The position numbers were made by a program, and so were the translations under genes. A stretch of 64,000 nucleotides of DNA from Marinobacter shengliensis (GTDB lineage: Bacteria > Pseudomonadota > Gammaproteobacteria > Pseudomonadales > Oleiphilaceae), in NCBI RefSeq assembly GCF_003007715.1, contig NZ_PXNO01000027.1:744001-808000 (forward strand). The letters run 5' to 3'. This document shows positions 19,191 to 28,165 of the stretch, piece after piece (the stretch's first letter is position 1; each line of letters starts with the position of its first letter). The notes beneath the pieces are model-generated. The model did no database searches. It saw nothing but the letters and a program-made list of their open reading frames with translations, and had not been told where the DNA came from.

Positions 19191-20456
19191 TCAGAGCTCC
19201 ACCCCGAACGCGCGGGTAACGCGCAATGCGCTGCGTACACCGTCTTCATGGAAGCCGTTGAACCAGTAGGCGCCACAGTAGTGGGTCCGGTTACGGTTGC
19301 CGATCTCGTCATAGCGCTCTTGGGCGGCCACGGCTTCGAGGGTGAACACCGGATGGTCGTATTCAAATCGCTTGATGACCTTGGCGGGGTCGATGTCATG
19401 GCTGCGGTTGAGCGTAACGCAGAAGGTTTCAGGCGCATCATCGAAGTTCTGCAAGGTATTCATGTTGTAGGTCACCGACACCGGCTGGGTGCTGTGTTCG
19501 GGAATCATGTAGTTCCAGGCTGCCCAGGCCAGCCGGGTGGATGGCAAAACGCTGGCATCGGTGTGCAACACTACATCGTTCTTCTGGTAGCCGATGGCAC
19601 CAAGGATGTCCCGTTCCTGATCGGTCGGATCATTCAGCATCGCCAGCGCCTGGTTGCTATGGCAGGCCAGCACAACCTGATCGAACCGGTGCTGTTGGCC
19701 GTTCACGACAATGGTGACGCCTTCTTCGTCCCGAGTAATCGCCGTTACCGGACTGTTCAGGTGAGTGCGGTCGCCCAGCCGCGCCATCATCTTGTCCACG
19801 TAGGTGGCGGAACCACCGGAAATCACCCGCCAGGTTGGGCGGTCGTCCACCGAAAGCATGCCGTGATTGTTAAAAAACTGCAGGAAAAACCGGATCGGGA
19901 ACTGCTCCAATACGATTTCCGGGGCAGACCAGATAGCAGCACCCATCGGAACGATGTAGTTGTTACGGAAATAACGGCTGTAGCGGTTGCGGTTCAGGTA
20001 TTCGCCCAGGGTTTCACCTTCTGGAATCTGGCCGGCAGCGAGATCGGCGCGAGTTTCCTTGTTGAACCGGAGGATTTCCCGGATCATCTTCAGAAAGTTC
20101 AGGTTAAGAAGGTTCTTGCGCTGTGCAAACAGCGTATTGAGGCTGGTCCCGTTGTACTGCAGGCCAGACACATGGCAGTCCACGCTGAAACTCATGTTAC
20201 TGACTTCCGACTTTACGTCCAGGCGGTCCATCAGTTTGATAAAATTCGGGTAGGTCCAGTCATTGAACACGATAAAACCGGTGTTCACCGGCCAAACGCG
20301 CCCGCCAGCCTCAACTTGCTCGGTGTTGGTGTGGCCGCCCGCATAATCGCCAGCCTCGAACAGTTGAACGTCGTGTTTTTCGCTGAGCAGCCAGGCCGCC
20401 GTTAAGCCGGATACACCGGCACCAATCACAGCAATACGCTGACGATTCGGGTTCAT
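19191..20456 (-). CDS. FAD-dependent amine-oxidase-like oxidoreductase
   Basis: A 421-residue flavoprotein. The Rossmann motif RIAVIGAGVSGLTAAWLL is at the N-terminus, followed by AGGHTNTEQV, where the flavin is gripped. The family (NAD(P)-binding, amine-oxidase type) neighbours DUF1365 and cfa in many bacteria and is thought to oxidise or desaturate lipid acyl chains. The ATG at 20456 is preferred because AGGA precedes it. An upstream TTG at 20486, overlapping the SDR stop, would add ten residues without a motif. It is the fourth gene of the operon. Confidence 0.88.
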   Translation of the reverse strand: MNPNRQRIAVIGAGVSGLTAAWLLSEKHDVQLFEAGDYAGGHTNTEQVEAGGRVWPVNTGFIVFNDWTYPNFIKLMDRLDVKSEVSNMSFSVDCHVSGLQYNGTSLNTLFAQRKNLLNLNFLKMIREILRFNKETRADLAAGQIPEGETLGEYLNRNRYSRYFRNNYIVPMGAAIWSAPEIVLEQFPIRFFLQFFNNHGMLSVDDRPTWRVISGGSATYVDKMMARLGDRTHLNSPVTAITRDEEGVTIVVNGQQHRFDQVVLACHSNQALAMLNDPTDQERDILGAIGYQKNDVVLHTDASVLPSTRLAWAAWNYMIPEHSTQPVSVTYNMNTLQNFDDAPETFCVTLNRSHDIDPAKVIKRFEYDHPVFTLEAVAAQERYDEIGNRNRTHYCGAYWFNGFHEDGVRSALRVTRAFGVEL

Positions 20457-20482
20457 GCAATCTTTTCCTGTTACCGAAGTGT

Positions 20483-21265
20483 TCAAGAGTGGTTGTTACG
20501 GGCCATGGATGCGGCCATGCGATCCACAAGGCCTTGAGGCAAGGCGCCCAGCGCTTTGAGCAGCCAGGTAAAACGCCGGGGAAAGGCGATTTCCGTTTTA
20601 CCCTTTTCAAGCCCTTTAACGATGCGGTGGGCTGCATCTTCCGAGCTGATGATGAAGGGCATGGGGAAGTCGTTACGGTCCGTCAGAGGTGTTTTTACAA
20701 AGCCCGGTGAGACCACCACCACGTCGATGCCTTCCGCCGCCAAGTCGGCACGCAGCGCGTGAGCAAAGTAGGTCAGGGCAGCCTTTGAAGCGCCGTAACC
20801 CTCTGCCCGGCCAAAGGGAAACCACCAGGCCGACGAGCTGACGATCACCAGTGTTGCCGGTTTACCTTTGGCCCGTGTGGCCCTGAGCGCTGGGAGCACG
20901 ATATCCAGGCTGCGGGCGGTGCCAACCACATTGGTTATCATGTTGGCTTCAATAACGCGGCTGTCGTACTCGGCGATTTCCAGGTATTCGCAGGTACCAG
21001 CATTGAGTATCGCCATATCCAGATCACCAAAGTGGCCCAGAGAATCCTTTAAAGCCTCAAGATCACTCTTACTGGTGGTGTCGGCGGGGGCTGCCAGCAT
21101 CTGTTCGGGATGCTGATTCACCAGGGCATCCAGTGCCTCCTTCCGGCGCCCGGTGACAATCAGCCTGTGCCCGTGGGTGGCAAGTTGTTTTGCCAGTGCC
21201 TCGCCAATACCGGACGATGCGCCGGTCAGCCAGATGTTGCTGGCGGTTTCCAGGCGTCTGCTCAT
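20483..21265 (-). CDS. Short-chain dehydrogenase/reductase
   Basis: A 260-residue NAD(P)-dependent oxidoreductase. Visible motifs are the cofactor-binding TGASSGIGEAL, NAG at the fourth strand (AILNAGTCEY), the catalytic Ser in VIVSSSAWW and Tyr/Lys in GYGASKAAL. The substrate is unknown; the operon context points to a lipid-derived ketone or alcohol. The start overlaps the NTF2-like gene stop (ATGA). The C-terminal 60 residues contain a hydrophobic stretch that could touch the membrane. Confidence 0.9.
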   Translation of the reverse strand: MSRRLETASNIWLTGASSGIGEALAKQLATHGHRLIVTGRRKEALDALVNQHPEQMLAAPADTTSKSDLEALKDSLGHFGDLDMAILNAGTCEYLEIAEYDSRVIEANMITNVVGTARSLDIVLPALRATRAKGKPATLVIVSSSAWWFPFGRAEGYGASKAALTYFAHALRADLAAEGIDVVVVSPGFVKTPLTDRNDFPMPFIISSEDAAHRIVKGLEKGKTEIAFPRRFTWLLKALGALPQGLVDRMAASMARNNHS

Positions 21266-21729
21266 CCTGCCTGCTCCTTGACCCAGCGGATCACGCCGCC
21301 CACTACCGGAAGATTTTCATAGAGTAACTGGCCGGCATCGAAGTAATCCCGGTGGTACCGTACCCGACCGTCCAGAATCCGGAGGTGGCTGATACCCTCA
21401 ACCTCTACGGTTTTTCCCCCTTTGATGCGTTTGTGCTGCAACTCCATTACCCAGGGAATCGTGCACCAGGAGTCCTGGATCACTGGGCTGTTGAAGCGGA
21501 ACTGGCAGCGGATAACGTTGCCGTAGGCGTCGGCAAAGTAATTCGTCAGTTCATCCAGGCCGTTCACCGTTCCAAATGGATCCTGAAACTCGATGTCTTC
21601 ACCATAAACCTGCTGCAGTTTGTGCAGATTGCCCTTATCCAGCTGATTGAACAAGGCGCAGAACTGGTCGAGCACAGCTGGCAGGGCGGGGTTCGGTGAG
21701 CCGACCTCGATGGCAGAAGCAGTCGTCAT
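21262..21729 (-). CDS. NTF2/SnoaL-like protein
   Basis: A 155-residue protein of the nuclear-transport-factor-2-like fold, with the family pattern FCALFNQLDKGNLHKLQQVYGEDIEFQDPFG near the N-terminus and the C-terminal strand pair HLRILDGRVRYHRDYFDAG. Such folds serve as small isomerases, cyclases or ligand-binding partners. Which applies is unknown. It is coupled by 4-bp overlaps to the desaturase upstream and the SDR downstream, and this placement recurs in cfa/DUF1365 clusters. Confidence 0.85.
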   Translation of the reverse strand: MTTASAIEVGSPNPALPAVLDQFCALFNQLDKGNLHKLQQVYGEDIEFQDPFGTVNGLDELTNYFADAYGNVIRCQFRFNSPVIQDSWCTIPWVMELQHKRIKGGKTVEVEGISHLRILDGRVRYHRDYFDAGQLLYENLPVVGGVIRWVKEQAG

Positions 21730-22682
21730 TTGCGCTTCCTCCTCTGTTCGTCCAATTCACGGGTTTCTTTCTGGATGTGTGCCGGTATTGGATTCAAATC
21801 CCACACTATCCCGAGCTTGGACAACGCCCAGAGCCCGTACCAGGTAATATCTATTTCATACCACCGGAACCCCTGGCGCACGGATTGTGGCCACCGGTGA
21901 TGATTGTTGTGCCATCCTTCGCCCAGCGTAATGAGCGCGAGCCAGAAATTGTTTCGGCTGTCGTCGTCGGTTTCGAACCGGCGTTTTCCCCACACGTGCG
22001 ACAAGGAGTTGATGGATACCGTCGCGTGGAACAAGCACACCGTTGAGATGAAAAATCCCCAAACCAGCAGTTGCAAACCATTGGTGCCCAGCCCCGGTGC
22101 CCAAACCGCCAGGGCTTCACCAAGGAGGTAGATCAGCACGGCTGCCGCCACCGGGATCAATGAATCGAAACGGTTGATAAACTTGAGTTCCGGAAACTTC
22201 AACCAGTCTCGTACCCGGCGTTCATCCATGCTGAAACCGGCATCACAGGTAAACCAGCCAGCGTGAGACCACCAGAACCCGCCGTGGTGGGGCGAATGCA
22301 GGTCTTCCGCATTATCGGAGTGTTGGTGATGATGGCGGTGGTGAGCGGCCCACCACAATGGGCCCCGCTGGGCCGAACTGGCACCCAGTACGGCGAACAC
22401 AAACTGGGCGGCGCGACTGGTTTTGAATGTCTTGTGGGAAAAGTAACGATGATAGAAGCCAGTGATGGCAAACATCCGGATGATGAAAAAGGCTGCGGCG
22501 AACACGACGGCAAACGTGCTGACACCAGTGAAAAATGCGAGTAGGCAAGCAAGATGCAATGCGATAAAAGGCAGCACTCTCACCCAGTTAAAGGATCTGG
22601 AACTGGAGTCCAGGTGATCTGAACCGGCTTCGGAATCGAACCATCTCAGAATGTTTGTTAACCAGTAATTCAATCGGGCCAT
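21726..22682 (-). CDS. Membrane fatty-acid (acyl-CoA-type) desaturase
   Basis: First gene of the lipid operon. The 318-residue di-iron desaturase has the three histidine boxes: HRYFSH (78-83), HHRHHHQH (about 114-121) and HNNHH in the last third, with four hydrophobic spans between. It would introduce a cis double bond, probably delta-9, into acyl chains, providing the substrate for the Cfa-type enzyme. The ATG at 22682 is taken as the start, with no good ribosome site. The divergent flavoprotein gene begins 9 bp away, leaving no room for a normal shared promoter region. Confidence 0.9.
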   Translation of the reverse strand: MARLNYWLTNILRWFDSEAGSDHLDSSSRSFNWVRVLPFIALHLACLLAFFTGVSTFAVVFAAAFFIIRMFAITGFYHRYFSHKTFKTSRAAQFVFAVLGASSAQRGPLWWAAHHRHHHQHSDNAEDLHSPHHGGFWWSHAGWFTCDAGFSMDERRVRDWLKFPELKFINRFDSLIPVAAAVLIYLLGEALAVWAPGLGTNGLQLLVWGFFISTVCLFHATVSINSLSHVWGKRRFETDDDSRNNFWLALITLGEGWHNNHHRWPQSVRQGFRWYEIDITWYGLWALSKLGIVWDLNPIPAHIQKETRELDEQRRKRK

Positions 22683-22690
22683 ATACAACC

Positions 22691-23701
22691 ATGCTTAAAG
22701 TGACATCAGACACCACATCAATACGCAGCGTAGCGGTTATCGGTTCAGGTCTGGCAGGCCTCACGGCTGCAATTTTACTTGGCCAACGGGGCCATAGTGT
22801 CACGGTGTTTGAGAAAAGTCGCGGGCCCGGTGGTCGTATGGCCTCCAAGAGAGTGGGTAGTGGCTCTGCCGATGTTGGTGCTCAATATTTTACCGCCCGC
22901 AACCGTGAGTTTCTTTCGTTCTTGCAGCGCTGGGCGGGAAGCGATGCGTTCCTCGAATGGCCGGCCAGATTTCGTTTTCAGGACGACACCCTGAACTGGC
23001 AGGCGTTTCCGGAAGAAAAGCGTTATGTTGGCGTACCGAGAATGACTGCCATCACCCGCGCATTGTCTGCTCACGTTGATGTCACTGCCCAGGTGAGGAT
23101 TGAACGGTTGGAGCGTTCCGGTAACCAGTGGCAACTGGTGTGTACAGAAGGACTGAACCACGGTGTTTTCGACCAGGTGATCATCACCGCGCCCCCGGCC
23201 CAGGCCCAGGAACTGTTACGGGCGAGCCAGCTTGACGGGCTGGCGGAAGAGCTGGAAAAGCCGGTTGATCAGATTCTCCCGTGTTGGGCAGTGGCGGCTC
23301 ACTATTCGGAGCCACCGGAGGTAGACGCAGACGCCATGCGCCCGCACTCTGAGGTGCTCTACTGGGTTGCTAACAACTCCTCCAAACCGGGCCGGGATGA
23401 TTCCGGCCAATGGTGGGTACTGCATGCCACCCCGGAGTGGACCAAGGCCCATGTGGATGCAGAGCCGGGCTATGTCAGCAACGCTTTGGTAGGCGAATTC
23501 GCGGCGTTAACCGGTGCCGATGCCCGGCCCGATGAGACGGTGGCCCACCGCTGGCTTTATGCCCGGTCGGCCTGGAGTAGTCAGCCCGGTTATCGGTACG
23601 ATGCCGAGAATGGGGTTGGGCTGGCGGGCGACTGGCTGGCTGGCGGCCGGGTGGAAGGCGCGTGGGAAAGCGCCACCCGCTTGGTTGCCGCGATTCAGTA
23701 G
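22691..23701 (+). CDS. Renalase-like FAD-dependent oxidoreductase
   Basis: A 336-residue flavoprotein with the dinucleotide-binding motif SVAVIGSGLAGLTAA, the second signature FEKSRGPGGRMASKR, and a C-terminal GDWLAGGRVEGAWESA typical of renalase-like proteins. The substrate is unknown; related proteins oxidise dihydro forms of NAD(P). The ATG at 22691 is the best start, with a GTG at 22700 as alternative, and neither has a clear ribosome site. It is divergent from the desaturase with 8 bp between start codons. It converges with the HD gene, with 9 bp between stops. Confidence 0.88.
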   Translation: MLKVTSDTTSIRSVAVIGSGLAGLTAAILLGQRGHSVTVFEKSRGPGGRMASKRVGSGSADVGAQYFTARNREFLSFLQRWAGSDAFLEWPARFRFQDDTLNWQAFPEEKRYVGVPRMTAITRALSAHVDVTAQVRIERLERSGNQWQLVCTEGLNHGVFDQVIITAPPAQAQELLRASQLDGLAEELEKPVDQILPCWAVAAHYSEPPEVDADAMRPHSEVLYWVANNSSKPGRDDSGQWWVLHATPEWTKAHVDAEPGYVSNALVGEFAALTGADARPDETVAHRWLYARSAWSSQPGYRYDAENGVGLAGDWLAGGRVEGAWESATRLVAAIQ

Positions 23702-23710
23702 CGCACCAGT

Positions 23711-25195
23711 CTATTCAAGCAGGTCGGGAGGCGCCATCCTGGTGACTTCCGGCCGGCTGTAGAAATGGGTGATGGTGCCGTCACCAAACTTCGAGAAAAA
23801 CGCGCTGACCTCGGTAATCTTGCGCAATGAGCGCTCCCGGGAGATCGGATTCTTCACCAATACCTTTATGCCGTTGAAGTTGTCCTGGATATTCGAGAAA
23901 CGGGCGCGCATGGAGCAGGTCACCACGTTGCCCGGGTCCATGGCCAACTCGCCAGCCAGCCAGTGGCTGTGGTCGGCAATCTGCTGTTTGTCGAGATTTT
24001 CCCGGGTATCCAGGTGGTGCAGCTTCACCCGGTTTACTATGCAGAATGAATAACTTTTCGGATGCTTGCGGGCCACTTTCCGGAAAGCTTCCCAGAAGAA
24101 GTTATCGGTCAGCTCGGCAAAGTACCTCATATCGCTCAGGCAGGTGTCGATCCAGTCGAAGCTTTCCGCGTCTTCCAGTACTTCGTTGATGGCTTCCCGC
24201 AGCAGCCAGTCGAAACCCAGGGCTGTTTTGTGGGCGTAGACTTTCCGGTACATCTGATACCGGCTGTAAACGAAATCTTCCAGGGCACCCAGGCCTTTCT
24301 GGGTAATCGCCAGGCCCATCCAGGGTTCGGACACATCCCAGCCAAACCTCAGGTTGCTTAGAAGGTGGTCCAGGTTGAACCCGCCGATGGTAACGGAACT
24401 GTGGAAACCATCCCTCAGCATGTAATCTGCCCGGTCAGCGTCGATCTCACCGGACACGATGGACGACAGCAATCCCATGACCAGGGCCGGCACGTCCTGT
24501 TCACCGATGGTGCCGGCGACCGCATCTTCGCCGGCAATGAATGCCCAGAAGGTGCGGGCGTGGCGGCAGAAGGTGTCGCTTGGGGTTACGTCGGTGGTCT
24601 CCATGATGCCAATGACATCAACGGCGTTCAGCCCAGCGTTATCCAGATCTACCGATGAAAGCACGTCATGGGCAACCCGGACGGAATAATGTTCATGTTC
24701 CAGTTCTCCTGGTTCCTCCGGGTGATAACGGGTGAAGTCGACCCCGCGCCAGAGGTCCCGGAAACGCTGGGGGCGCGACATGAGTTCCCGGATGCGGCGG
24801 GCCTGGGTGAACTGGTGCGAAAAGCTGGAGTGGCCGCTGTCGTGCAGCAGGCAACCAAGGCGAATGGTTTTGGCCAGGTAATCGATGGCGTCCAGCTGGC
24901 TCAGGCTCAGATCTGTGCGTTCGCTGAGTTGCCTTTCCCGAAGGTAGGCGTCGATCATTGAACGAAACATGCGGGTGCCCACATGCATTACGCCAATGCT
25001 GTGCAGGAACCGGGAGTGGGTCGCGCCGGGGAACACCAGGCTCAGGATGTCGTTCTGGCAGATGTTTCGCAGACGCTGGAACAGGGGATGGTCAATCACC
25101 TGGATTTCATGCCGATACAAGGGAATGCCGCCGTGCACGGGGTCCATGATGAGCTTGTCGTAGGCTCCGAGCAGGTCGTTGACGGCACGTCGCAT
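23711..25195 (-). CDS. HD-domain phosphohydrolase (dGTPase/SAMHD1-like)
   Basis: A 494-residue protein with an N-terminal HD domain: PLFQRLRNI, GATHSRFLHSIGVMHVG, the metal-binding H118-D119 in CLLHDSGHSSFSH, and a later conserved Asp in ADYMLRD. The arrangement resembles COG1078/SAMHD1-type dNTP triphosphohydrolases rather than c-di-GMP HD-GYP enzymes. The C-terminal 200 residues are helical. Substrate specificity is not readable. It is transcribed alone, divergent from the HsbR-like gene with 114 bp between. Confidence 0.88.
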   Translation of the reverse strand: MRRAVNDLLGAYDKLIMDPVHGGIPLYRHEIQVIDHPLFQRLRNICQNDILSLVFPGATHSRFLHSIGVMHVGTRMFRSMIDAYLRERQLSERTDLSLSQLDAIDYLAKTIRLGCLLHDSGHSSFSHQFTQARRIRELMSRPQRFRDLWRGVDFTRYHPEEPGELEHEHYSVRVAHDVLSSVDLDNAGLNAVDVIGIMETTDVTPSDTFCRHARTFWAFIAGEDAVAGTIGEQDVPALVMGLLSSIVSGEIDADRADYMLRDGFHSSVTIGGFNLDHLLSNLRFGWDVSEPWMGLAITQKGLGALEDFVYSRYQMYRKVYAHKTALGFDWLLREAINEVLEDAESFDWIDTCLSDMRYFAELTDNFFWEAFRKVARKHPKSYSFCIVNRVKLHHLDTRENLDKQQIADHSHWLAGELAMDPGNVVTCSMRARFSNIQDNFNGIKVLVKNPISRERSLRKITEVSAFFSKFGDGTITHFYSRPEVTRMAPPDLLE

Positions 25196-25309
25196 GGTTA
25201 CAAATCTCCCAATTTAATGACACGGCCCTTGTTATATCACAGGGGCATGCCAGAATAGGCGTAATGAAGCCAATTTCTCTTTTATCGCTGGTAGTTTAAG
25301 GCCATCAAC

Positions 25310-26518
25310 ATGACCTCGCGCACCGAGCGCATTCTGATTATTGACGCCAACGAACAGGCTAGATCGGATTTGTCCCGCTACCTTGAAGCGAGAGGCTTCT
25401 ACGTGACTGGATTTCCCGATGTCAGCGCCGCCCGAAGCCTTTTCGAAGATAACATTCCCGATGTCATCTTTGCAGATTTGCCCCCCGAGGCCATCCGAGA
25501 GCTGTCAAAGCGACTGGATGAAGCCGACAGCTTTACCCCTATCGTTGCCTGTACCTGCAGTGAGTCCAGTGCGGAGATTGTCCAGGCCCTCAGAGCAGGT
25601 GCAGCGGATGTTGTTCTTAAACCCTGTAACGACGACAAGGGCGCCCTGGACGACGTTATCGGCAAACTGTTTGACCGGGTAAGGGTGAATCGCCTGAACC
25701 AGTTGTACCGGCAGGAGCTTGAAGAAGCCAACCGCGAACTGCGCACCGGTATCGCGGAATTGAGGGCTGACCAGAATGCCGGGCGCAAGGTCCAGCTCAA
25801 AATGTTACCGGACCACGAGCTGCGTCTGTCCGGTTTACAGGTGGACCACCTGATCAAGCCTTCGCTCTACCTGAGCGGCGATTTCCTGGACTACTTCCGC
25901 ATCACCGAAGACAAAGTTCTGGTCTATATTGCCGATGTATCGGGGCATGGCGCCAGCTCGGCGTTTGTCACGGTGCTGCTCAAGAACCTGACCAATCGCC
26001 TGCAGCGCAATATGCGCCGCCAATCCAGCGACGATATCCTGTACCCGGAACGGTTTCTGGAACGGATCAATTCGGAGCTTCTGGATACTGGTCTCGGTAA
26101 GCACGTAACCGTATTTGTTGGCATTATCTCGATTTCCACCCGTACATTAAGTTATGCGGTTGGTGCACACTTCCCGATGCCGATTTTGTCGTTCGAGGGC
26201 GGCGAAACCCGTTTTCTGGAAGGCAGTGGGCTCCCGGTAGGGTTGTTTGAGGCTCCAGAGTGGGAGGTTTACGAGGTCAAGCTGGACAAGCCGTTCCGGC
26301 TGTTGCTGTTTTCAGACGGGATTCTGGAAGTGATTCCTGCCAAATCCCTGGATGAAAAGGAGAAGACACTACTTGAACTCGTATCAGGAGGTAGTCACAC
26401 TATCGCATCGCTGAGCGACGCTCTGGGGCTTGGTAAGATCTCGGAGCTGCCGGATGATATCGCGATAGTATCGGTAACTGATACCATAGATGGTTCAGAC
26501 AACACGTCGTCGACTTAG
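25310..26518 (+). CDS. Response regulator fused to PP2C/SpoIIE phosphatase (HsbR-like)
   Basis: A 402-residue protein. The receiver domain covers about 1-125, with phospho-acceptor D56 (VIFADLPPE) and K104 (VVLKPC); the usual N-terminal acidic pair is DA instead of DD. A short coiled coil (about 130-165) leads to a PP2C-type phosphatase (about 180-395) with YIADVSGHGASSAF and LLLFSDGILEV, which supply the metal-binding aspartates. In Pseudomonas, HsbR dephosphorylates the anti-anti-sigma protein HsbA to steer flagellar anti-sigma FlgM and c-di-GMP output. A STAS gene lies 13 bp downstream, so a similar partner switch is likely. Confidence 0.88.
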   Translation: MTSRTERILIIDANEQARSDLSRYLEARGFYVTGFPDVSAARSLFEDNIPDVIFADLPPEAIRELSKRLDEADSFTPIVACTCSESSAEIVQALRAGAADVVLKPCNDDKGALDDVIGKLFDRVRVNRLNQLYRQELEEANRELRTGIAELRADQNAGRKVQLKMLPDHELRLSGLQVDHLIKPSLYLSGDFLDYFRITEDKVLVYIADVSGHGASSAFVTVLLKNLTNRLQRNMRRQSSDDILYPERFLERINSELLDTGLGKHVTVFVGIISISTRTLSYAVGAHFPMPILSFEGGETRFLEGSGLPVGLFEAPEWEVYEVKLDKPFRLLLFSDGILEVIPAKSLDEKEKTLLELVSGGSHTIASLSDALGLGKISELPDDIAIVSVTDTIDGSDNTSST

Positions 26519-26531
26519 TGGCAGTGTGAAA

Positions 26532-27023
26532 ATGGCTGGTTATAAAATCCTGCAAGCTGAGAAGCAGGGAATCTACGTCCTGAAGTTTATTGGGGAAATC
26601 CGGCTGAACCTGTGTTCGACGCTGGACAATCTGGTTGAGTCCATCACCCGTGATCCCCAGTTCAAAACGGTTGTGGTCGATCTCACGGAAACGGAAATCA
26701 TCGACAGCACTACCCTGGGCCTGCTGGCCAAGATAGCCCTGGCGGCGCAAAAACAAAGTCAATTCCTGCCAACTCTGATCTCTACCAACCCCGACATTAC
26801 CCGCATTATCGCCTCTATGGGCTTCGACAAGATTTTCATCATTGTCCGGGAGCCTGCCTCCAGAATTGAAGAGCTCGAAGAAATCCCCGTACTGAAGGCC
26901 AGTGAACAGCAGGTCAGAGATAAAGTGCTCGACGCCCACAAAGTGTTGATGGGTATGAACAGCAAAAACAGGGAAGAATTCAAGAACCTGGTGCGCGCAC
27001 TGGAGTGCGAAGAACCGGGCTGA
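26532..27023 (+). CDS. STAS-domain anti-anti-sigma factor (HsbA-like)
   Basis: A 163-residue protein with an N-terminal STAS domain (about 1-110) and a helical tail. The switch serine is S59 in EIIDSTTLGLLAKI, the site phosphorylated or dephosphorylated in partner-switching systems. Length matches P. aeruginosa HsbA (about 160). It follows the phosphatase gene at 13 bp and would be its substrate. Unphosphorylated HsbA binds FlgM in Pseudomonas; the partner here is not in the window. The ATG at 26532 is taken as start, since upstream codons lie within the previous gene. Confidence 0.87.
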   Translation: MAGYKILQAEKQGIYVLKFIGEIRLNLCSTLDNLVESITRDPQFKTVVVDLTETEIIDSTTLGLLAKIALAAQKQSQFLPTLISTNPDITRIIASMGFDKIFIIVREPASRIEELEEIPVLKASEQQVRDKVLDAHKVLMGMNSKNREEFKNLVRALECEEPG

Positions 27024-27077
27024 ACGTTCGGTTACGCGTTCCCTGCGGTGCCCCCGAAGCAACAAAACGGAACAGAT

Positions 27078-28139
27078 ATGTCTGAAAACGCAACCTACCG
27101 CACCGCTGGAGCGGGCCCTCGTGACGTCGCCGTTCTGGGTGGCGGCAGTTTCGGCACTGCCATGGCCAAGGTACTTGGCGAGAATGGCCACACCGTCCAC
27201 TTCTGGATGCGTGATGAAGAGCAGGCCGAAGATATTCGTCAGAACCGTATTAATAAACGCTATATGCCAGGTATCACCCTGGAGGGCGATATCCAGCCCA
27301 CGACTGATCTCGCAGATGCCGTTCGCAAAGCGGAGGTGGTGCTGGTTGCCATTCCGTCCAAGGCATTTCGTGCCGTTATCCGGGAAAACAGCCAGGTATT
27401 CCGGGACGGCCAGATTGTTGTCAGCCTGACCAAGGGCATCGAAGAACACGGCTTCAAGCTGATGAGCGAGATCCTTCAGGAAGAAATTCCCCGTTGCCGC
27501 ACCGGCGTACTCAGTGGCCCCAACCTGGCAGGCGAGATTGTTAACCGGGAGCTGACGGCCACGGTGATTGCCGCCAAAGATCCGGATGTGCGCCGGGCCA
27601 TTCAGGAGCTGCTTGGTTGCGAGTACTTCCGGGTTTACGCCAACGTCGATGTGTACGGGGTGGAACTGGCCGGAGCACTGAAGAACATTTACGCGATCGT
27701 AGCCGGACTGGCCAACGCCCTGGAAATGGGCGAGAACGCAAAGGCGATGCTGATTACCCGTGGCCTGGCGGAAATGAGCCGTTTTGCGGTCAGCCTGGGC
27801 GCCAACCCGATGACCTTCATGGGATTGGCTGGCGTTGGTGATCTCATTGCCACTTGTACCTCCAACAAAAGCCGGAACTTCCGGGTGGGTTATGCGGTCG
27901 GTAAAGGCAAGAAGCTTGACGAAGCTGCACAGGAGCTGGGGCAGGTAGCCGAGGGTATATATACCCTGAAGCTGGTCCGGGAGAAATCAGAGGCCATCGG
28001 TATTTATATGCCTCTGGTGAGGGGGCTTTATGAAATCCTGTACGAAGGCGCCTCCATCAACGCGGTCATCAACAGCCTGATGATGGCTGTACAGAATTCC
28101 GACGTTGAGTTTATTCTGCCCCGTACCATCAGTCAGTAA
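27078..28139 (+). CDS. gpsA: Glycerol-3-phosphate dehydrogenase [NAD(P)+]
   Basis: Reduces dihydroxyacetone phosphate to sn-glycerol-3-phosphate for phospholipid synthesis. The 353 residues show the nucleotide motif VAVLGGGSFGTAMAKVL, the SLTKGIE strand, LSGPNLAGEI, and the catalytic lysine in ELAGALKNIYAIVAG. The N-terminus is about 15 residues longer than in E. coli GpsA. The ATG at 27078 follows GGAACAGAT; an upstream GTG at 27048 would add ten residues without homology. It sits between the HsbA-like gene and sixA, on the same strand. Confidence 0.96.
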   Translation: MSENATYRTAGAGPRDVAVLGGGSFGTAMAKVLGENGHTVHFWMRDEEQAEDIRQNRINKRYMPGITLEGDIQPTTDLADAVRKAEVVLVAIPSKAFRAVIRENSQVFRDGQIVVSLTKGIEEHGFKLMSEILQEEIPRCRTGVLSGPNLAGEIVNRELTATVIAAKDPDVRRAIQELLGCEYFRVYANVDVYGVELAGALKNIYAIVAGLANALEMGENAKAMLITRGLAEMSRFAVSLGANPMTFMGLAGVGDLIATCTSNKSRNFRVGYAVGKGKKLDEAAQELGQVAEGIYTLKLVREKSEAIGIYMPLVRGLYEILYEGASINAVINSLMMAVQNSDVEFILPRTISQ

Positions 28140-28165
28140 GCCCGCGCCGGGCAGGGAGGATTACC

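Noticed and set aside
19248-20405. 385-codon plus-strand frame opposite the FAD oxidoreductase
   Set aside because: Antisense shadow of a gene with clear FAD motifs and operon overlaps.
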